Assembly (NCBI RefSeq): GCF_963678635.1
Contig: NC_087068.1
Coordinates: 23,748,697 to 23,812,696, forward strand
Direction of reading: 5' to 3'
DNA: 64,000 bases
Source: Symsagittifera roscoffensis
Taxonomy: Eukaryota > Xenacoelomorpha > Acoela > Convolutidae
Shown piece after piece: positions 47,950 through 56,514 of the stretch; position 1 is the first letter of the stretch; every line of letters begins with the position of its first letter. The position numbers and the translations under genes are program-made. Below the pieces are notes generated by a model. That model did not search any database. It had not been told where the DNA came from and saw only the letters and a program-made list of their open reading frames with translations.

Positions 47950-49930
47950 CTTTGAATTTGATTTCTTGATCCGTTTAGCCAGTTGAGTTAGGACCGAAGT
48001 GTAACTCATAGAGTAATTTCGGATAGGGTACACCGTCTGCTCGTCACGCTATCTTATTTTCGGCCGGATAGATTCGTGCAACTTCTTAGTCTAATACCGA
48101 TCCTAATCTTACTCTTATACTATCTAGTCTCAGGTTGTTTAACTAGTCTCTGCTAGGCTCAATAGATCTAGGGTATACTGGTTTATTGCGGCTGCTGAAG
48201 TGCTCGGGAGAGTCCAACTAATTTCTAAGTTAAATTCAAATCTCTCTGGTGCTGAAATTACAAGTAACTTCAGCACTTACAAATAAGTGGGTTGTTAGTT
48301 AGATGGATCGTGATTGGTTAATATTAAATACTTTACATTGGTAAAACATTTAATTTATCCAATCATAAAATATAGTTTAGATCAGGTTCCACCCATCCGG
48401 GTTTTACAGAGTTTTTTAGAACAGTTCTTCTGTAATTCAAGGGTGGATGATGGACGTTGGTATTTGGCGAACATCATATTTTTCTTCCGCTTCTTCTTGT
48501 GGCAACGACTGAGTCTTTGCAACAAAATCAATTCTGATTTCAGAATGGTTGGCTATGTCAGGTTTTTCTGTTCTTCGTGGAGAACTTCTTTTGTGTCTGA
48601 TCTAGCTTGGGAATGGCGTGGAGATTGTGCGTGGAGGGGATGCCTGGTTACTCGGATCTGTACGTACACTTGGGTCATCGAGGTGGTCATTGGTCTGATT
48701 CAATGAAGTCCTTTTCTGCGAGGTCAAGTCGTACTCTAAATCCTTTGAGTTGTGATTGTGAGCGGCATATCGATTGTAGTTGGTCATTCTCTCTCGAGTG
48801 TAGTGGGGTCGTCTTGTCTTTTGATGTTCGTCCTTGGTGTTGTATTCTGATCTATATATTGCATCATGTGATTTTACATTTTATAAAACTTTTATTAATT
48901 TAATATTTTTTAATAATGATTTTAGTTAGTTGTTTTCACAAAAGCTTTTTGTTTTAGTTCGGTTATTTTGAAGAGTTACTCACCCTTGAGTAGCTCTTAT
49001 TAAAAATAAAGGTGTGGTCACAAAGCGTGGATGTAGCGCGGTGGGTTAGGCCGGCTATAGAGCATGCTCAGGACGTCCTTTCCTGGTGGGTTAGGCCAGG
49101 TGTGGGAGTATGATTTCATGCGGTTTTTGTGAGGGGTCCTGTTATGTGACAACGTTTTATGTTGGGTTTGTTATGGTTTTACTTATGTCTTGTTGGTTAT
49201 GTACTTTTTCCAAAAAGCAAATTGTTTGTGGTATGGGTTTGTCTTTCGACTTTTTTGTGTTTTATTATTTCTTTCTAAGACTTTGTAATAGTCTTCAAAA
49301 GAATAAATTATCCAGTTTTAAACTGGGTTAATCCGGTTTGGGTACCGTTGGTTTCCTTTTCTTAGTCATGCTGTTATTCTATGATTTGTGGTATTTAGTA
49401 AGCTGCGTTGGTTAGTTTTGTTTAGTATATGATTCCTTTCCAACCGGGTTAAAGGAAAGTTTGAAACATGTTATTATATGTTAGAGTTGTTGAGTGTGAA
49501 AACTTGAAACTGAAATTCATTATTTTAAACAATTCTTCGTGGGCGAGCTGTGCGAGTGTGGATAGAATTTCTGTGCGAATGAATGAAAATATCAAAAGGT
49601 TAGTACTGCAATTGCATTTTATTAATTTACTGCATAGAATTTGGAAATTTACTGCTAGTTATGGGGGAATTTTAAGATACAAATTTTCATCATAATTAGA
49701 TTTACTGCTTTTGGGGGGAAAATTTTATAAATTAATTTACTGCATTGGTATTATATTTAATCAATTGTTGGTGCAAAAGTTTAATAGGGTCTTAAACAGT
49801 TTTGAAGAAGTTTGCTATTTTTTATTTTTCTTTTGTGAATTTTTCAGATGATCGAGGATGAAGGCTAAAAATCTAAAGAAAACATGATTAAAGAATGGTG
49901 AGTTTTTTAATATTTTAATTAGTTAGTAAT
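47950..49930 (-). other. Candidate 3' LTR / non-coding 3' region of the large element
   Basis: No credible gene. On the minus strand, going downstream, an A/G-rich run AAGAAAAGGAAACC near 49370-49350 could be the polypurine tract, AATATATAG near 48855 could be a TATA box, and AATAAA near 48181-48186 could be the LTR poly(A) signal. The order is that of an LTR (U3, R, U5). Boundaries are unproven. A direct pair of GGTGGGTTAGGCC words at 49040-49100 and a hairpin at 48249-48276 lie within. Confidence 0.3.
48249..48276. repeat. Short hairpin
   Basis: GTGCTGAA pairs with TTCAGCAC around a 12-base loop. A related CTGCTGAAGTGCT lies 50 bp upstream. It is in the candidate LTR; the role is unknown. 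Confidence 0.6.
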
Positions 49931-49944
49931 ATTTACTTAATTCA

Positions 49945-49954
49945 TACTTACCTG
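49945..49954 (-). promoter_or_regulatory. Consensus 5' splice donor directly after a stop codon
   Basis: On the minus strand the text after the TAA of the 599-aa frame is CAG|GTAAGTATG, a perfect donor. The exon would end three bases after the stop codon. The use of this site is untested. Confidence 0.5.
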
Positions 49955-51754
49955 TTAGTCGTCGGGGAAAAAACCGTGGGGGAAGATGTCGTGAATTAGT
50001 TCTGAAGTTGTTAGTAGTTTAGCTAAGATGCGGATGATATTTTTAGTTTGAAGCAGTGGCCAAAGCAATTGAAGTGCCTTAATGGTGGTTAGTTCTTCAG
50101 TGCCTACTGCAAACTCATAAGGTGTGTTTTGGATTAAGTTATATAATTTGTGGTTAAATTTAGTGTTGTGGATGAATTCTAAAATGGGGATTTCTATAGG
50201 CTGTACAAACTCGTGCGGGATAAGGAGGGGTCGGGATTCTTCGGCGTTGAAGGTCTTGGTGATGGGGCAGAAAATGTACATTTGGGTTATGGGGTCATAA
50301 TTACGAAGAATACCATGAAGGTTAGTGTCTTTAATACAATATGTGAAATTTAGGAAATATGGTGAAGTGTATTTTGAATTGATGAATTGGAAACGATGGT
50401 GTGATTGTCTAGAGGGTGTGTGGAGGTCAAAGTGATTTTGGATGAAACGATAGTAACTGTATGTATGTGTTTGTTTAGTGCGCAACATAATATCGTGTGA
50501 GCAGTGTAGATCTCTTTCGTGTGGTGCAAGGAAATGAAAGGTTAGTGAAAAGATTTGGAAGCGTTCTTTAAAACTTTCGTATGCCTGTGTGTTTGTTAGT
50601 GCTTCTGAAATAATGTGGTCAAACTTTCGGTCAAAGATGTTTAGTGTAAATACATATGGTGTCTTGATGAAAAATTTCTCGGTGATTTGTGGATTAGCGA
50701 AGCGATCTTCATCTAAGAATTGATCTTGGTTAGCTCTGATGATATTGTGATCGTAGTATTCTAGTGTATATTCATTAGCTCTAGGTGCAGTGTGTATTTT
50801 TAGTGATTTTTTATATCCTACGTAAGTAAACTGTCTAGCGGTTAGTGGTGTAGTTAGTCGATATAGCATGTCTTTGTTTCGTTCTATATCGATGGAAGTG
50901 TTGGATAAAGGTAAGCAAAGAGGGTTAGTGAAATGATAATATGAGGTCCAAGAGAGAGTGGGCATTAAAACGTATTCATCTACAAAGTTGCGTGTTTCGT
51001 TAGCGTCGTGAGGGGTGTTTAAGGTGTATTGTGGAAATGAGGGTAAAGTGATAGCTAAAAATTCTTTAGTGTTAGTATGCTGGGGGTGGTTGATGTATTC
51101 ACGGGCTGTTCCTGGTTTTGCTGGGAAAGGATGGTTGGGGAATTTTCTTTTAAAAGTGCGGTAAGCTCTATTAGTGTTGAATGAAGATATAGTGGATGTG
51201 GATGATGGTGTTAATGATTCAGTATAATTTGAAGAGGGTGTAGGGGGATTGGATGAATTTGGAGTGGAGGAGATTTGGTTTATGGTCGGGGTGTTAAGGT
51301 GGTAGGGTTGTTGTTGGAGGGTAATAAAATTATCTAGCTCTGGGGAGATTCGGGGGGTGTCTGGAGAATGAGATGATTGGTCAGAATGGTATGAGGAGTA
51401 GGTTGGGGTAACTTGGGAAGCATAAGAGGGTGTGGGGGTGATTGGGTCAGGGTTATTGGATAATATGGGTTCAAAAGGGGGTTGAGAAAAATTTGAAGGG
51501 TTATGAAAATTATTGGATGGAGATGGTTCTGAGTCGGCAAATTCATCGGGGGTTTCAATATTCGGGTTATTGAGCTGTGAGATGGAGTATAAAACTGAAA
51601 TTTGTGAGTTAGTGTCGGAATTCATGCCTGATGTTACATTGCTAGATGGAAAATCGGGTGGCGGAAAAGCAAAAAGTGGTATGATTGGGATTGGAGAGGT
51701 AAGATTGGTTGGATGGGAATTTGATCGGTGGAGTGATCCAAGTTGGCGGCTCAT
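49955..51754 (-). CDS. Accessory protein of the large element, 599 aa, family unknown
   Basis: The ATG overlaps the env stop as ATGA, giving a four-base overlap and suggesting coupled termination and reinitiation. Residues 1-195 are low-complexity, rich in Pro, Ser, Thr and Asn (for example ITPTPSYASQVTPTYSSYHS). A basic patch RTFKRK follows at 199-204. Residues 230-599 look globular, with many Tyr, Phe and His (YVLMPTLSWTSYYHF; FHFLAPHERDLHCSHDIML; FVQPIEIPILEFIHN). There is no signal peptide, transmembrane segment, zinc finger or RT/IN motif. The long intact frame in an element whose pol has stops suggests selection or recent insertion. The product could be nucleic-acid binding or a late structural protein, but there is no direct evidence. 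A splice donor follows the stop. Confidence 0.7.
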   Translation of the reverse strand: MSRQLGSLHRSNSHPTNLTSPIPIIPLFAFPPPDFPSSNVTSGMNSDTNSQISVLYSISQLNNPNIETPDEFADSEPSPSNNFHNPSNFSQPPFEPILSNNPDPITPTPSYASQVTPTYSSYHSDQSSHSPDTPRISPELDNFITLQQQPYHLNTPTINQISSTPNSSNPPTPSSNYTESLTPSSTSTISSFNTNRAYRTFKRKFPNHPFPAKPGTAREYINHPQHTNTKEFLAITLPSFPQYTLNTPHDANETRNFVDEYVLMPTLSWTSYYHFTNPLCLPLSNTSIDIERNKDMLYRLTTPLTARQFTYVGYKKSLKIHTAPRANEYTLEYYDHNIIRANQDQFLDEDRFANPQITEKFFIKTPYVFTLNIFDRKFDHIISEALTNTQAYESFKERFQIFSLTFHFLAPHERDLHCSHDIMLRTKQTHTYSYYRFIQNHFDLHTPSRQSHHRFQFINSKYTSPYFLNFTYCIKDTNLHGILRNYDPITQMYIFCPITKTFNAEESRPLLIPHEFVQPIEIPILEFIHNTKFNHKLYNLIQNTPYEFAVGTEELTTIKALQLLWPLLQTKNIIRILAKLLTTSELIHDIFPHGFFPDD

Positions 51755-54369
51755 CGTGGGCTAAAAAAATGATTATTTTGAGATTGAAAAGCGGTTGTAT
51801 GGGGCTGTTCAATAATTTGTTCATAAGTATTATCATCTTGTGATTGATGTGTCATTATATGTTGGATGGGACTTTGCGATGTATTGAGTCGAAAATTTGG
51901 ATTATGTGTGATTGCTAAATTTCGAAAATTTCGTGGGACTAGGGATAGTGGATGGTTATTTGGTAGGGGTGGTAATTGTGGTGCCGTTGGCGTTATGTCT
52001 ACATTGTTATGTTCTTCGTCGTATGTATTTTGTCGTGTTGTTATTTTTGTGTTATATTCCTTTATTTGTGCGTCTAAAAGAATTTTGTTTATAGATGTGG
52101 AAAAAATTCCAAAAAATCCTGCAAAGAGTATGCGTGCTACGCTTGCTTGTCTGTTTACTTGTGTGTGTATAGCACATGTATTGTAGATTCCTTTTAAGAG
52201 TGAGAAAAGAAATCCAATAAAGTTAAACATTGCGTATAAAATAGTCAATTTTTCTAAGATGTAGTAGGGCCATCCTAGAAAATCGAGGATCTCATTTTTG
52301 AGTGTAACAAAGCTAAAAATGTTGATTGGTGATATATCTTGGGGACGGTATTTTTCGCCGTTTAGATATATATAATCTTTAATGTCTTTAAAATATCCGC
52401 TATAGTCTTGCGTGTAGATATCGGCAAATCCTGCAGTTTCTGCAAGTTTGCGTAAATTTTGGTCTATTGATTGTCTTTGTATAGTGTCCATTTGTGTTAA
52501 TAATTCTTGGAATTGTTGTGTTCTAATGTGATGTTGAATATCTGATTTTGAATAGATTCCTATTGATTGTAAGTCTATATTTGGGTTTCGAGCGATAGCG
52601 CGAATGCTTTCTGGTGAAAATTTTTTGAGTGATTGCATTAATGTGGGATATGGAGTGAGAAGATAATATTTATTTTCATCAGGATTTAGTTGTACTACAT
52701 TGTGGCTATTTTCTGATCCACATGGGACTGCGGTATCCCAGAAATAGGTTCTTCGTGAAAGTGTATCCACGAAATGTACTTTATTCTTATAAAAGATAGG
52801 GATTCTTTTATAACATCGTTTGTCTTCAAAAACGTATAGTGGTGATACTTTTTTAGTACAAGTATAAAACCATAAGATGTTTCCTTCGTAGTCTAAAAAA
52901 TTTGATCTATTTCCTGATAATAAGTATCCTGCGTAGGGTATTTTTAATACTGCTAATGCAAGTGATTGTAATATTTGTGTTCGTTCTAATTCGCATAGTT
53001 GGTGTAGTGTTTCTAATTCGGAGAGTGACATTTCTTGAAAAATGCGGCTAATTGTATAATCTAGTTTCATATCCAAATGAATATCATAGTGGATATTACC
53101 GAAATATGTAGTATTCATTAGTGATAATTCTTGTAAGCGTGTGCTTCTGGTGTCATAAGGTTTTAGATGTCCACCAGGTTGTCCGTTGCTTTTTTGAAAA
53201 TTAACTGGTATATAGGATGTTCCTTCGTTTGGAGGATGACCTGTGGCATATGGGTCGATTTTTACTTTTCCAGTGGTCATGTCGAATCCTTTTTCGTATT
53301 CAACTAATATTTCAGAGTATTGTGTTCTGTGAAGTGGATTCCTGTATTTACATGCAAGTTCTGTTTCTTGATATATTTGAAAACGTGTCAATTTATTTTC
53401 TATATTGTCTATGTTTCTAAAATCGGAACTTAGTTTGCGTGATGGATGGACTTGTTCATAAGGAATTGATTGTATGAAATATTTTTCGTGAAATTTTATC
53501 ATACGAGCGTGTATTTTTGCTACTTGAAATGTTGTACATGTGTCTTCGGGGAACCAAACAATTGTTGCTTGTGTTCTTGTTGTAGGGTCGCAATATCCTT
53601 GATCATTTTTACAAGGTAGTCGGATTCCTTGATAGATCATTGTATTATCAGATAAATCTCGTGTGAGTTGTATTTTTTCGAGTTGTATTTTCCAATCGAA
53701 AAACATTATTTCTTGGTATCCTTTATTTTTCGTGTCTGCTTTGCAGTTCGATGGGTTATTTATACCAATGTGTGGTATCCAATGTTTATCATGTAGGTCA
53801 TAGGTTAATCGTCCGTGTGCGCCGTTATACGGGTATTTTTCGTCTAGTTTTATATGTCCTTGGTGTCTTTCAAGTTGTGATTGATGTACAGAGTCAGAAA
53901 AAACTTGAAAATTAACTAATTTTCTTTGGGAATTTTTATTTTGTGTGATGTTTAGTCTAAGTAATTCATTTTTACAATCGTCGGGATTGAGATGTAAAAG
54001 ACGTTCTATATTACTTTGATAGAATGATTCATGGTCAAGTCGGTTTTTGTTTCCGTTCGAGACTTGTGAACAATGTACTTTCTTTTCGGAAAATGTCGCT
54101 GTGAATTTATAACCTGTAACTGTTGTTGCTCGGGCTTTTGAATAGAGTGTTGCTATTATATCTGTGGTTTCTATAGCTTGTGGTTCTGTTTCACATTGTG
54201 ATACTTGATTTATTGCATATTTATGTAGTGTTTTTTGTTCATTTTCTTCGCAATCGTAATGTGTTACTAATAAATCTTGTGGTCCTGTACGAGGAGAAGG
54301 GTTTATGTTTTGATTTGAGATTACTAGAAAAAGGAGTTGGAGAAAAATTAATAATTTTAGAATATACAT
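51751..54369 (-). CDS. env: Envelope-like glycoprotein, 872 aa
   Basis: The ATG at 54369 lies inside the end of the preceding ATG-less frame. Residues 1-19 form a signal peptide (MYILKLLIFLQLLFLVIS). The ectodomain has about 15 Cys and several N-glycosylation sequons (NIT, NRS, NTT). Residues 458-550 carry a Cys-rich block: CELERTQILQSL, GNILWFYTC, RCYKRIPIF, RRTYFWDTAVPC. A hydrophobic segment at about 707-730 and another at 745-763 suggest one or two membrane passes, followed by a polar tail of about 100 residues. The layout and the GxxLxxFxC / CYxxxPxF / C pattern resemble glycoproteins of chuvirus type, which some BEL/Pao retroelements have captured (family knowledge; the assignment here is tentative). 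I see no obvious furin site. The frame is intact. A fusion or receptor-binding role is inferred from architecture only. Confidence 0.75.
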   Translation of the reverse strand: MYILKLLIFLQLLFLVISNQNINPSPRTGPQDLLVTHYDCEENEQKTLHKYAINQVSQCETEPQAIETTDIIATLYSKARATTVTGYKFTATFSEKKVHCSQVSNGNKNRLDHESFYQSNIERLLHLNPDDCKNELLRLNITQNKNSQRKLVNFQVFSDSVHQSQLERHQGHIKLDEKYPYNGAHGRLTYDLHDKHWIPHIGINNPSNCKADTKNKGYQEIMFFDWKIQLEKIQLTRDLSDNTMIYQGIRLPCKNDQGYCDPTTRTQATIVWFPEDTCTTFQVAKIHARMIKFHEKYFIQSIPYEQVHPSRKLSSDFRNIDNIENKLTRFQIYQETELACKYRNPLHRTQYSEILVEYEKGFDMTTGKVKIDPYATGHPPNEGTSYIPVNFQKSNGQPGGHLKPYDTRSTRLQELSLMNTTYFGNIHYDIHLDMKLDYTISRIFQEMSLSELETLHQLCELERTQILQSLALAVLKIPYAGYLLSGNRSNFLDYEGNILWFYTCTKKVSPLYVFEDKRCYKRIPIFYKNKVHFVDTLSRRTYFWDTAVPCGSENSHNVVQLNPDENKYYLLTPYPTLMQSLKKFSPESIRAIARNPNIDLQSIGIYSKSDIQHHIRTQQFQELLTQMDTIQRQSIDQNLRKLAETAGFADIYTQDYSGYFKDIKDYIYLNGEKYRPQDISPINIFSFVTLKNEILDFLGWPYYILEKLTILYAMFNFIGFLFSLLKGIYNTCAIHTQVNRQASVARILFAGFFGIFSTSINKILLDAQIKEYNTKITTRQNTYDEEHNNVDITPTAPQLPPLPNNHPLSLVPRNFRNLAITHNPNFRLNTSQSPIQHIMTHQSQDDNTYEQIIEQPHTTAFQSQNNHFFSPR

Positions 54370-55493
54370 GTGTATGATAATCCTGAGTATGGGTTATAAA
54401 ATGTAATGTAACCAATTGTGTTTTTGGTGTATCTGTCGTATTTATATATTACTTCAGTAGTTATAAACGGTGGTGGTAGTGATTGAGCTGTTATGTTAGG
54501 TGGATTTAATGGGTAGGGATGTTGTGTAATATTGTTTAATTTAACTGTGATTTCAAACTTTAATTGTAAACTGTTTTGTTGGAGTATTTGAATATTGTGA
54601 TCACGGATATCGTTGTGAATATCTTGGCGATATTGTAATCTATTAAGTGCCCAGTTATGAAGGCGGTTACTTTCTTGATGTTGTCCAAATAATGGTGGAG
54701 GTGCTGTGAATGTATTCCAATCTAGTCTTAAAGGAATATTTATTGATGATTGTTCTCGATATCTGGCGTCGAGATTATTTGGAAAATTTAAGTTAAAGGG
54801 TGGTGGTGAAAATTGGCTTATTGATGGTGTTGATGGTAGTGATAATGTTTCTGGTAGTGATGAGGATGTTGTTGTATCCGTAGAAATATCTATGGGGTCA
54901 TTGACTAAATTCGGTTCACCTTGTGTAAATGAATGTGTAGTCCAATATGGTAGTCGTGATGTTAGGTTTGGGGGGTTAAAGGGATTTTCACGTATTTGTT
55001 CAGATGTTGGTGTTGAACCTAAGTAGTCTGAGGGTAGACTTGAAGTGCTTCGTTGTGAAAAAAGTGTAGGAGTTTCTGGTGTGATACCGGTGGTGTTTTC
55101 TGGAGTGGTTTGTGGTGGGGATTGAGGTATATCAAAATGAACTCGTGGAGTTTGAAAATTTCTATTTCGTCGAGGATGTATAATTTGTCTATTGATTTCT
55201 GTTGTGTTTTGGTTTTGACTAAGGTTTCGTATTCTACTTAGTTCTTGTGGTAGTGTTGGGTAAAGATTATATGTTGGTTCACTTAGAGATGCTTGTCGTT
55301 GAACTGGTTCTAGTGGTTCAGATAAACGAGCGTGCCGTTCTTCAAAAGTGTATGGATTGTCTTGAAAAGAAATTCGTGTAGATGTTTGAGGATTTTGAGT
55401 AGTTGAAGGTGGTGTTGGATTATCTTGGGATGATGTCGGTGAAGACTGATTTTGTGACTGTTGGGTAGCAATTTTTGATGGATTTTTGAATTG
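54357..55493 (-). CDS. ATG-less open frame of 378 codons
   Basis: Read on the minus strand, this frame is open from the TAA at 55494-55496 to the TAA at 54357-54359 and contains no ATG at all. I checked each line for in-frame stops and Met codons and found none. The translation is Pro/Thr/Ser/Gln/Asn-rich for about 240 residues (SQNQSSPTSSQDNPTPPSTT at the start; TTPENTTGITPETPTLFSQ later). It then becomes more structured (LRLDWNTFTAPPPLFGQHQE; FEITVKLNNITQHPYPLNPP; EVIYKYDRYTKNTIGYITF). It begins 6 bases after the stop of the 62-aa ORF and overlaps the env start by 13 bases. Expression would need splicing to an upstream start, a non-AUG start or reinitiation; a simple frameshift from the previous ORF is blocked by stops. 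The function is unknown. Confidence 0.75.
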   Translation of the reverse strand, partial: QFKNPSKIATQQSQNQSSPTSSQDNPTPPSTTQNPQTSTRISFQDNPYTFEERHARLSEPLEPVQRQASLSEPTYNLYPTLPQELSRIRNLSQNQNTTEINRQIIHPRRNRNFQTPRVHFDIPQSPPQTTPENTTGITPETPTLFSQRSTSSLPSDYLGSTPTSEQIRENPFNPPNLTSRLPYWTTHSFTQGEPNLVNDPIDISTDTTTSSSLPETLSLPSTPSISQFSPPPFNLNFPNNLDARYREQSSINIPLRLDWNTFTAPPPLFGQHQESNRLHNWALNRLQYRQDIHNDIRDHNIQILQQNSLQLKFEITVKLNNITQHPYPLNPPNITAQSLPPPFITTEVIYKYDRYTKNTIGYITFYNPYSGLSYTCIF

Positions 55494-55498
55494 TTACT

Positions 55499-55687
55499 TT
55501 AGTGAGAAATTTTGTGTTTATTATAATATTCTTCTAAAAAAAGAATTAGAAGGATTGTTGCTAGGGCAAATGTGAGGATTGCTTTCTTTATACATTTACA
55601 GATGGTCAAAATGAGGGATGATAAAAATGTTATGAAAATTACAAACAATAAAAAAATATCGGTTCTACTGAAAATTGTTCGTATCAT
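55499..55687 (-). CDS. Small membrane protein, 62 aa
   Basis: The ATG overlaps the stop of the 76-aa ORF as ATGA. Two hydrophobic segments (DIFLLFVIFITFLSSLILTI at about 10-29 and ILTFALATILLILFL at about 37-51) are separated by a short KCIKK turn, the form of a double-spanning membrane protein. Small hydrophobic proteins of this shape are known in several virus groups. No homology is recognised here, so a channel role is speculation. Its length is short enough that chance cannot be fully excluded, but the tight packing supports it. Confidence 0.5.
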   Translation of the reverse strand: MIRTIFSRTDIFLLFVIFITFLSSLILTICKCIKKAILTFALATILLILFLEEYYNKHKISH

Positions 55688-55914
55688 TTAGACAAGTTGT
55701 TAAAATCGTACCTGTGGATATATTCAAGGGTTTTGGAAAGTTGGAGGAATAGTTCGAGTATTGTGTAGAAAATTAAAAAAATGTTACAAAAAATGATTAA
55801 GATTATTAGAAAAGATTCAAGTATATCAAAAAGAAATATTATAAAAGCTTCAAGTATTGAAAAAAAATGTTTAAAATTTATAAGTATTTGAGCGACTGTT
55901 TGAGAGAAAAGCAT
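55684..55914 (-). CDS. Small hydrophobic protein, 76 aa
   Basis: Residues 17-60 are almost continuously hydrophobic (HFFSILEAFIIFLFDILESF, then LIILIIFCNIFLIFYTIL) with regularly spaced acidic residues (E22, D30, E33, E53), which would give amphipathic membrane helices. The C-terminus is polar. It is followed by the 62-aa ORF through an ATGA overlap. There is no known family. It is placed between integrase and the ATG-less frame, where spliced accessory genes lie in complex retroviruses (analogy only). Confidence 0.5.
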   Translation of the reverse strand: MLFSQTVAQILINFKHFFSILEAFIIFLFDILESFLIILIIFCNIFLIFYTILELFLQLSKTLEYIHRYDFNNLSK

Positions 55915-56514
55915 TTAAGAAATGATCTCTTGGTCGAATATTTTTTGCTGTTTGAGGCGATTTTCTAGTGTGGTCGAATTATTTATTAGTTTTTTGACAA
56001 GTGGGTTGAGTTTTGTAAAAAATTGTTGGGGGCAATTTTCATGGCGACTGGGAGGTCGTCTTTTTCTTTATTTTTGTTTGTCAAATGATCCGGGGTATGG
56101 TGAGATTTTTATACTTTAGGCTAATTAAAATCTTCATTTTGTTACTTTAGGCTAAGTTATCAAATTTGTTTTGGGGGTATTCGTGGTCTGAGTTGGGGAA
56201 ATATTGTTGATCTTTGGGTTATTAGATAAGGGAGGGGTACGGTATTATAGTGATATTTATTTTAGTTGTCAAGTTGGAGTGGTTTGCTTATTTTTGACCT
56301 GGAGGTTGTAAAGTTATAGTTAGAGATGTGCCTGGAGTTCTAGATTATTCGTCTAATTGATCTTAGTTTGAGTTAGAGAAAGTGGCGGATTGGATGAATC
56401 CTATTGGTCTATTTTGAACTAGAATTATTGCGTACTTGTGAGCATGTTAATTTGAAAAATTGAAATGAAAAATGTTACGGAGGTTTCAAGATTGTGAAGT
56501 GTAAAATCTTAAAA
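55915..56514 (-). other. Non-coding gap between gag-pol and the accessory ORFs
   Basis: About 600 bp without a credible minus-strand frame. It may contain splice acceptors or a leader for the downstream genes, but none stands out. Confidence 0.4.

Noticed and set aside
48314-48903. Plus-strand ORFs of 98-130 aa
   Set aside because: Composition is Trp/Cys/Phe-heavy, as expected for the antisense of A+C-rich DNA. No motif, and they lie in the candidate LTR.
55493-55687. Programmed frameshift from the 62-aa ORF into the ATG-less frame
   Set aside because: The ATG-less frame has a stop at 55494-55496, downstream of the end of the 62-aa ORF at 55499, so the two frames do not overlap and a single frameshift cannot join them.
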